Source: a virus. Taken from it: 42,901 nt of DNA. Of this stretch, positions 38,783 to 42,901 are shown piece by piece; position 1 is the first letter of the stretch, and each line of letters starts with the position of its first letter. The stretch lies in IMG/VR virus record IMGVR_UViG_3300035670_000456, positions 1 through 42,901 of that record. One strand, given 5' to 3'. Under the pieces are notes generated by a model. It searched no databases. It saw only the letters and a program-made list of their open reading frames with translations, and was not told where the DNA came from. Both the position numbers and the translations under genes were made by a program.

Positions 38783-39044
38783 ATACGCGCAAATGCGCGG
38801 AAATAAAAATATAGGCCCCGCAGCCTTACAAGCGTTTCGGGCCGAAAATGATCTTTACGAGGTGGGCGATGCCGTGGTGTATGCAGACAAACACGGCGTT
38901 AAAAATGTTTTGATCGTTACGGAACGGTCGAAACGTTTCAAAGCAACACGGCTAAAATGTGGCAAATGGTCGGGCTTGCGAGTATCGGGCCGTCTGCGCC
39001 ACGCTGAACCGCATGGGGTGGCACGATGCTTACACCACACTTAA
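38766..39044 (+). CDS. Small protein, 92 aa
   Basis: The ATG at 38766 has GAGGAG about ten bases upstream; the longer frame from 38730 has no SD at its start. The protein has a basic N-terminal helix (VLNKYAQMRGNKN), a middle strand-turn-strand (DAVVYADKHGVKNVLIVTE) and an R/K-rich C-terminal half ending CLHHT. Not recognised. It lies between the helicase and nuclease genes, so a nucleic-acid role is reasonable. Confidence 0.55.
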   Translation: MHVLNKYAQMRGNKNIGPAALQAFRAENDLYEVGDAVVYADKHGVKNVLIVTERSKRFKATRLKCGKWSGLRVSGRLRHAEPHGVARCLHHT

Positions 39045-39205
39045 TACATCCTAATTTTTGGAAATATCGACGCTTTCGAGTGCCAAGATCTATCATTTTG
39101 CGCATTGACCCAATCGGCGAGGCGGAGAAAGATTTCCGCCGTAGATGGTGCGCTCGTCAGCTTGAACAACTTAAACACAACCCTAGTAATGCGGTGATAA
39201 AATGA
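39026..39205 (+). CDS. Small basic protein, 59 aa
   Basis: The ATG at 39026 overlaps the previous gene by 19 bases, and the stop overlaps the VRR-NUC start (ATGA). The 59-aa product is basic (FWKYRRFRVPRSIILRIDPIGEAEKDFRRRWCARQ) and probably helical. The double overlap in a tightly packed operon supports it as real. Function unknown. Confidence 0.55.
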   Translation: MLTPHLIHPNFWKYRRFRVPRSIILRIDPIGEAEKDFRRRWCARQLEQLKHNPSNAVIK

Positions 39206-39678
39206 ATCTTGAACAATGGGCAATTAAATGGGGCGTCTCTTATGAGGCGATCCAAGATTTACGCAAGCAGTTCGGCGCGATCAATACCGACCCGGTCACG
39301 CCAGTACGCGGCAATGGTGAAGCGGCAGTACAAAATGAAATCCGATTAGAGGCGTCTAAAGCGGGGCTGCGCTTGTGGCGCAATAACGTGGGCGCAATCA
39401 AAGACGAGCGAGGCGTCCCGGTACGTTACGGGCTTTGCAATGACAATGCACAGCTAAACGCCTCGCTTAAATCGTCCGACTTGATCGGCATTCGCCCCGT
39501 ACTGATTCAGCCGCACCATGTCGGGACGGTTATCGGGCAATTCGTAGCGCGTGAGGTCAAGGCCCCGACATGGCGCTATACAGCCACAACGCGAGAAATG
39601 GCGCAGCTTCGGTTTTTAGAGCTTGTCACATCATTGGGCGGCGACGCTTGTTTCGCTAATAGTGTGGGGACGATCTAG
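39202..39678 (+). CDS. VRR-NUC nuclease, 158 aa
   Basis: After an N-terminal helical part, AVQNEIRLEASKAGLRLWRNNVGAI provides the leading Glu of the nuclease fold, and SSDLIGI...GQFVAREVKAP gives the D ... ExK core of the VRR-NUC (PD-(D/E)XK) family. In phages such small nucleases are thought to resolve branched DNA together with an SF2 helicase, which is encoded three genes upstream. The stop is three bases before the -35 of the next promoter. Confidence 0.85.
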   Translation: MNLEQWAIKWGVSYEAIQDLRKQFGAINTDPVTPVRGNGEAAVQNEIRLEASKAGLRLWRNNVGAIKDERGVPVRYGLCNDNAQLNASLKSSDLIGIRPVLIQPHHVGTVIGQFVAREVKAPTWRYTATTREMAQLRFLELVTSLGGDACFANSVGTI

Positions 39679-39681
39679 CTA

Positions 39682-39710
39682 TTGACAGCCCCGTCACTAT
39701 GGAATAATAT
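39682..39710 (+). promoter_or_regulatory. Conserved-spacer promoter before the small-gene/methyltransferase group
   Basis: TTGACA (39682-39687), spacer GCCCCGTCACTATGGAA, TAATAT (39705-39710), starting three bases after the VRR-NUC stop. It would drive 39745 through the methyltransferase and onward to the primase-helicase. Confidence 0.88.
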
Positions 39711-39744
39711 CAAATTTCTTTAACAGAGGTACAGGGCAATAAAA

Positions 39745-39888
39745 ATGATTTATCTAGTTTTATTAACAATGCTGACAGGTGGCGGGTATGTCGAACAAGT
39801 GCAAGAATTTAAAGGGTCAATCGAAGAATGTCACCGAAGTGCAGAAAAGCACTCTCGATATTCATATTGCTTTCAAACAACACGGTGA
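39745..39888 (+). CDS. Small exported or membrane-anchored peptide, 47 aa
   Basis: First ATG after the promoter, with AGGG eight bases upstream. The first 11 residues are hydrophobic (MIYLVLLTMLT), and the rest has two cysteines 12 residues apart (ECHRSAEKHSRYSYC). This looks like an anchored periplasmic peptide with a possible disulfide. Such short proteins are common in phage early regions. It overlaps the next gene by 101 bases in another frame. Confidence 0.5.
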   Translation: MIYLVLLTMLTGGGYVEQVQEFKGSIEECHRSAEKHSRYSYCFQTTR

Positions 39889-39970
39889 GCGCCTTTTCAT
39901 TCGCGGCGAGGATGGGCAGTATTCCCACCTCGTCATCCGAGCACTTTTTGAGGTTTTTAATCATGGGTAA
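39788..39970 (+). CDS. Small protein overlapping its neighbour in another frame, 60 aa
   Basis: The ATG at 39788 lies inside the 47-aa gene in the +1 frame, with GGTGG about five bases upstream. The 60-aa product is basic at the start (MSNKCKNLKGQSKN) and then protein-like (STLDIHIAFKQHGERLFIRGEDGQYSHLVIRALFEVF). Its stop overlaps the next ATG by eight bases, forming a chain with the following gene. Either this or the overlapping frame could be spurious, but the chain and start sites support it. Confidence 0.5.
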   Translation: MSNKCKNLKGQSKNVTEVQKSTLDIHIAFKQHGERLFIRGEDGQYSHLVIRALFEVFNHG

Positions 39971-40040
39971 CGCTATTATCGGCGGCGTTGTAGGCGTCGC
40001 AATATTCTTTTTATTATGCTTTGGGTACGGTGTTTATTAA
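39963..40040 (+). CDS. Tiny membrane peptide, 25 aa
   Basis: ATG at 39963 inside the end of the 60-aa gene; its TAA overlaps the methyltransferase ATG (TAATG). The sequence is MGNAIIGGVVGVAIFFLLCF followed by GYGVY, a single span with a glycine zipper-like pattern (GGVVG). It may be translated as a coupling peptide for the methyltransferase. Confidence 0.45.
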   Translation: MGNAIIGGVVGVAIFFLLCFGYGVY

Positions 40041-41398
40041 TGAGATATGGATCAGTGTGCAGCGGTATCGAAGCCGCTAGCGTGGCTTGGCACCCCCTAG
40101 GATGGACGCCCGCGTGGTTCGCCGAAATCGAGGCATTCCCGAGCGCGGTACTGGCGCACCATTTCCCCCACGTTATTAATGTTGGGGACATGCTCAATTT
40201 ACCGTACCTCATTCGCAACGGTTTTGTTGAAGCGCCCGATATAATCGTGGGCGGAACTCCGTGCCAAGCGTTTAGCGTTGCGGGGGCGCGTCAATCATTG
40301 GGCGACGATCGAGGGAAATTAACGCTTGCATTTTTAGAAATTATTGAAGCTATAGACGAGGTCAGATTAAAAGATGGAAAACAACCAGTCATCATCGTAT
40401 GGGAAAATGTCCCCGGCGTCCTCGGCACGATCGACAACGCGTTCGGCTGCTTTTTGGGCGGACTATGTGGGTCGGGGGATGCCCTACAGCCTACAGGGCG
40501 AAAATGGGGCAACAATGGTTATATCGTTGGACCAAAAAGACAAGCGGCTTATCGAGTTCTCGACGCCCAATTTTTCGGAGTGGCCCAACGACGCCGACGT
40601 GTGTTTGTTGTCTCAAGTGCTCGAAACGGGTTCGATCCATCCTCGATACTATTTGAGTTCGACGGCGTGCGCCGGGATTCTCCGCCGAGCCGAGAAACGC
40701 GGGAAAACATTGCCCCATACGTTGGAGTTAGCCTTGAGACGTCAAGCCGATTTTATGATAGACAACGAAGTGACGAATGGGGCACTCAAGAAATAGCGAG
40801 CACTATTGCTCGCCGAGATTACAAAAGCTTTACCGACTTAATTGAGGTTGTCCACGGTACACAAGACCCTCTAACCCAATCGGAGCGGGCGTTCCCTTTG
40901 GGTCGAAACAGCGGTCAAGAAAACGCGGTTTTTGCCATCCAAGGCAGCATGATTGGGCGCAATGACAACGCGGGGCCGCAAGGGTCGGGCATTAGTGAGG
41001 ACGTGAGCTTTACATTAACGCGAGGAGATCGTCACGCCGTCGGTGTGAATATAACGTTCTGTGACGCGAACGGGACACGTAAGGATCGCCCAAACGGCGG
41101 TCTTTATATATCACAGACAGACACCGCGAACACGGTAACGACGTCGGGGACGGATACTAAATTATTAAGCTCCGCCGTTCGCAGATTCACACCTAAAGAA
41201 TGCGAGCGTTTACAAGGTTTTCCGGACGATTGGACAAAAATCCCTTATCGTGGCAAAGACGCTGAAAATTGTCCCGATGGCCCACGGTATGCGGCTTGCG
41301 GCAATTCAATGGCGGTGCCAGTGATGCACTGGATTGGAAAGCGTATTGACGCACTCGTCAACATAGAATATCATGCGGGCAGAGGTGTCTATTTATGA
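40040..41398 (+). CDS. DNA cytosine-5 methyltransferase, 452 aa
   Basis: The ATG at 40040 overlaps the previous stop. Motif I YGSVCSGIEAA lies at residues 3-13; the catalytic motif IV GGTPCQAFSVAG has its Cys near residue 75; motif VI WENVPG is near 120 and motif VIII QRRRRVFVV near 182. A variable target-recognition part follows, then motifs IX/X (LQGFPDDW, YAACGNSMAVP) near 390-425. It methylates C5 of cytosine, probably to shield phage DNA from host restriction; the target site cannot be read. No partner restriction gene is seen. A second frame is open across residues about 112-252. Confidence 0.93.
   Translation: MRYGSVCSGIEAASVAWHPLGWTPAWFAEIEAFPSAVLAHHFPHVINVGDMLNLPYLIRNGFVEAPDIIVGGTPCQAFSVAGARQSLGDDRGKLTLAFLEIIEAIDEVRLKDGKQPVIIVWENVPGVLGTIDNAFGCFLGGLCGSGDALQPTGRKWGNNGYIVGPKRQAAYRVLDAQFFGVAQRRRRVFVVSSARNGFDPSSILFEFDGVRRDSPPSRETRENIAPYVGVSLETSSRFYDRQRSDEWGTQEIASTIARRDYKSFTDLIEVVHGTQDPLTQSERAFPLGRNSGQENAVFAIQGSMIGRNDNAGPQGSGISEDVSFTLTRGDRHAVGVNITFCDANGTRKDRPNGGLYISQTDTANTVTTSGTDTKLLSSAVRRFTPKECERLQGFPDDWTKIPYRGKDAENCPDGPRYAACGNSMAVPVMHWIGKRIDALVNIEYHAGRGVYL
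40374..40796 (+). CDS. ORF nested in the methyltransferase gene in the +1 frame (up to 140 aa)
   Basis: The frame runs 140 codons fully inside the methyltransferase. Its best part (about residues 65-115: NFSEWPNDADVCLLSQVLETG, then HPRYYLSSTACAGILRRAEKRGKTLP) matches a motif I recall from separately annotated phage and prophage proteins of unknown function. A random shadow would not show this. A likelier start than 40374 is ATG at 40512 (94 aa), preceded by GGGG. Motif VIII of the methyltransferase is encoded by the same bases in the other frame. Function unknown. Confidence 0.5.
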   Translation: MENNQSSSYGKMSPASSARSTTRSAAFWADYVGRGMPYSLQGENGATMVISLDQKDKRLIEFSTPNFSEWPNDADVCLLSQVLETGSIHPRYYLSSTACAGILRRAEKRGKTLPHTLELALRRQADFMIDNEVTNGALKK

Positions 41399-41892
41399 CT
41401 AAAGATGAAGCGTTAAAAGCGGGTGTGAAACTCGCTTCAAAAATCGGGCTTATCAATGTGAGCCGTCAAAATTTGTGTGAGTCGATGGGCATTCCGTTCG
41501 GCTCATGGACCAACGTGGTCGGGTGCTCGTTCACTGATTTTTATAACGAGTTAAAAACTCTCGTCGATTCAAATGATACGCTTGCGATCACTAAGAAACG
41601 TGTCGACCCGGAGTTACGCAAAGACCACATTTTGAACGCCGCTATCGAAGTGGCCAAAAATACCCCGTTCAATAAAATGTCGCGCATCCAAGTGGCCGAG
41701 GAGGCGGGCGTATCTGAGGGCCTCGTCTCTAAACATTTCGGGACAATGGAGCAGTTACGCGGCGATGTGGTGCGTCGAGCGATTAAAAACGAGGTGCTCG
41801 TCATTATCGCCCACGCTATTGCGTCGGGTCATCGCCACGCTAAGAAATTGGACGCGGAGCTAAAGGAGAGAGCGCTAAAATGTTTGATATAG
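41395..41892 (+). CDS. Putative regulator with two TetR-type HTH units, 165 aa
   Basis: Residues about 5-55 (EALKAGVKLASKIGLINVSRQNLCESMGIP) and 78-125 (HILNAAIEVAKNTPFNKMSRIQVAEEAGVSEGLVSKHFG) both follow the TetR N-terminal helix-turn-helix pattern; the second is the clearer one. The ligand-binding domain of TetR proteins is missing. It is the only evident DNA-binding regulator in the genome. It may control the conserved-spacer promoters; this is inference. It overlaps the methyltransferase stop (ATGA). Confidence 0.65.
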   Translation: MTKDEALKAGVKLASKIGLINVSRQNLCESMGIPFGSWTNVVGCSFTDFYNELKTLVDSNDTLAITKKRVDPELRKDHILNAAIEVAKNTPFNKMSRIQVAEEAGVSEGLVSKHFGTMEQLRGDVVRRAIKNEVLVIIAHAIASGHRHAKKLDAELKERALKCLI

Positions 41893-42287
41893 TCATGTAC
41901 GGACGAGAAAAACACAAAGTCGTCGGGCGTATTCCGTCGCTCGGTCTTGTGTATTTTAGTGACGGAGAGGCGGCTCCGGCCAAAGCGGTCAAGCCCGTTA
42001 TCCGCCTTACGCCATTGGTGCGGGCGGAAATGTTGGTTCAGGCTGTTAAGGACCATATAAAAAACGTGTACGCTGACACCACGGCGATCCCTGAATTGCT
42101 GTGCATAAGAGGGGTGTTAATCCATGAAGATCGGTACTTTAAAGCGCGAGACGCGGCGCGTTTTATCCAATCAATTGGGGGCTACGAAGCCGCTCAACTA
42201 TATACAGATTGCGACGGCTATGTTAATGGGCGTTTTATACGTGGTGATGATGTCCGTCGGGCGTTGAGAATTTTAGAGGGCTTGTAA
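41880..42287 (+). CDS. Unknown protein before the primase-helicase, 135 aa
   Basis: ATG at 41880, overlapping the HTH protein by 13 bases, with GAGAG upstream. An N-terminal beta hairpin (KHKVVGRIPSLGLVYFSDG) is followed by a helical C-terminal half (DAARFIQSIGGYEAAQLY and DDVRRALRILEGL). Not recognised. The next gene starts directly after its stop codon. Confidence 0.6.
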   Translation: MFDIVMYGREKHKVVGRIPSLGLVYFSDGEAAPAKAVKPVIRLTPLVRAEMLVQAVKDHIKNVYADTTAIPELLCIRGVLIHEDRYFKARDAARFIQSIGGYEAAQLYTDCDGYVNGRFIRGDDVRRALRILEGL

Positions 42288-42901
42288 ATGCAAACACTAC
42301 CGAGGGCGCTCGCGCCTCTCGCGGCTTTCAATCAGTTCGTTTTATATAAACTCATTCCGGGCGAAAACGGGAAATTTAACAAAATCCCGGTGAACCCATA
42401 CACCCGCGCACCTTTCCCGAAAAAATCCGATTGGCAAAAAGACCCGTCACAGATGAGTAATTTTGCCACCGCTGCGGCGAATTGCATTCCGGGTTATGGC
42501 GTCGGGTTTCTACTCACTCCGAACGATCCTTTTTTCTTTGTCGATATTGATAGCTGTCTTAACCCGGACGGCGCGTCGTGGTCGCCCCTAGCATTGGAAT
42601 TGTGCGCGTCTTTACCGGGTGCGGCGATTGAGGTTTCGAGCAGTGGGCGCGGCTTGCACATCATTGGCACGGGATCGCCGCCCCTTAACCACGCTAACAA
42701 AAATGAGGCGCTTAAACTTGAGTTATATACCGAGTGGCGTTTTATTGCGTTGACAGGGACGAATGCGGTGGGCCTCGCATCGACCGAACTCACAGCTAAC
42801 ATTGTGGGCGTGGCCAATAAATATTTCCCCTATCGTGCGCCAGTGGATCGCTCGATGTGGACGTCCGAGCCGGTCGACGCTTGGAACGGTCCCACGGACG
42901 A
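42288..42901 (+). CDS. Primase-polymerase/SF3 helicase fusion, N-terminal part (continues at base 2)
   Basis: ATG at 42288 directly follows the previous stop; GAGGG lies eight bases upstream. The first 154 residues before the overlap carry the archaeo-eukaryotic primase core: metal-binding D86/D88 in FFFVDIDS and the SSSGRGLHI block (His near 124). The frame runs through the terminal overlap into the part at 2-2125, giving 861 aa in all. The protein both primes and, through the helicase end, unwinds. Confidence 0.92.
   Translation, partial: MQTLPRALAPLAAFNQFVLYKLIPGENGKFNKIPVNPYTRAPFPKKSDWQKDPSQMSNFATAAANCIPGYGVGFLLTPNDPFFFVDIDSCLNPDGASWSPLALELCASLPGAAIEVSSSGRGLHIIGTGSPPLNHANKNEALKLELYTEWRFIALTGTNAVGLASTELTANIVGVANKYFPYRAPVDRSMWTSEPVDAWNGPTD
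42749..42901. repeat. Terminal overlap, right copy (matches 1-153)
   Basis: Repeats bases 1-153 with a single C/T difference (42875 versus 127). See the left copy. Confidence 0.95.

Noticed and set aside
1-42901. Temperate phage or transposable (Mu-type) genome
   Set aside because: Despite Mu-like tail genes I find no integrase, transposase, CI-like repressor or attachment site. The HTH protein alone is not enough.

Overview
The window is one complete genome of a tailed phage with a contractile tail (myovirus morphology), read as a circle with a short overlap. Bases 1-153 recur at 42749-42901 with one silent mismatch, so the unit length is about 42,748 bp, and the first gene (primase-helicase) starts at 42288 and runs across the join. 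The genome is about half G+C by eye, its genes are packed with TAATG and ATGA overlaps, and its Shine-Dalgarno sequences and sigma70-type promoters fit a Gram-negative host, probably a proteobacterium. The tailspike N-terminus reminds me of gammaproteobacterial (including Acinetobacter) prophages, but the host cannot be fixed from this sequence. I see no integrase, transposase, tRNA gene or CRISPR array.

Layout. (1) 42288-2467, plus: end of the replication arm, with PriPol-SF3 helicase and two small zinc-ribbon proteins. (2) 2506-5082, plus: tailspike and an unassigned phage protein. (3) 5095-6690, minus: three accessory genes, one built as a tandem duplication of a zinc-finger unit. (4) 6691-7377: non-coding, with a hairpin-rich stretch, an AT-rich repeat tract and a leader peptide before terS. 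(5) 7378-18839, plus: lambda-like packaging and head genes (TerS, TerL, gpW-like, portal, S49 protease with internal scaffold, gpD, capsid E), then neck, sheath and tube. (6) 18847-19664: two moron-like cassettes, each with its own promoter and terminator. (7) 19759-27935, plus: Mu-like tail genes (frameshifted chaperone, tape measure, gp43-gp48 equivalents, fibre). (8) 27943-29358, plus: holin candidate, amidase and an unknown gene. (9) 29353-36930, minus: three small membrane peptides under their own promoter, and a replication/recombination operon (94-aa protein, 260-aa linker-rich protein, DUF2800 nuclease, DUF2815, Nmad5-like, clamp-like protein, exo+ family A polymerase, two zinc ribbons). 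(10) 36948-42287, plus: SF2 helicase, small genes, VRR-NUC nuclease, a nest of overlapping small genes, C5 methyltransferase, and a protein with two HTH units.

How it works together. PriPol-SF3, family A polymerase, the clamp-like protein, DUF2815 and DUF2800 look like a largely self-sufficient replisome plus recombination set. Non-structural genes are fired by a recurring promoter, TTGACA-N17-TAATAT, whose 17-bp spacer is itself conserved. This suggests a shared operator. The most novel-looking items are: a promoter-to-terminator small RNA unit between terL and the gpW-like gene, the structured non-coding region upstream of terS, an exact 90-bp inverted terminator-promoter repeat, the duplicated zinc-finger protein, a minimal clamp-like protein next to a Pol A, and an ORF nested inside the methyltransferase gene.
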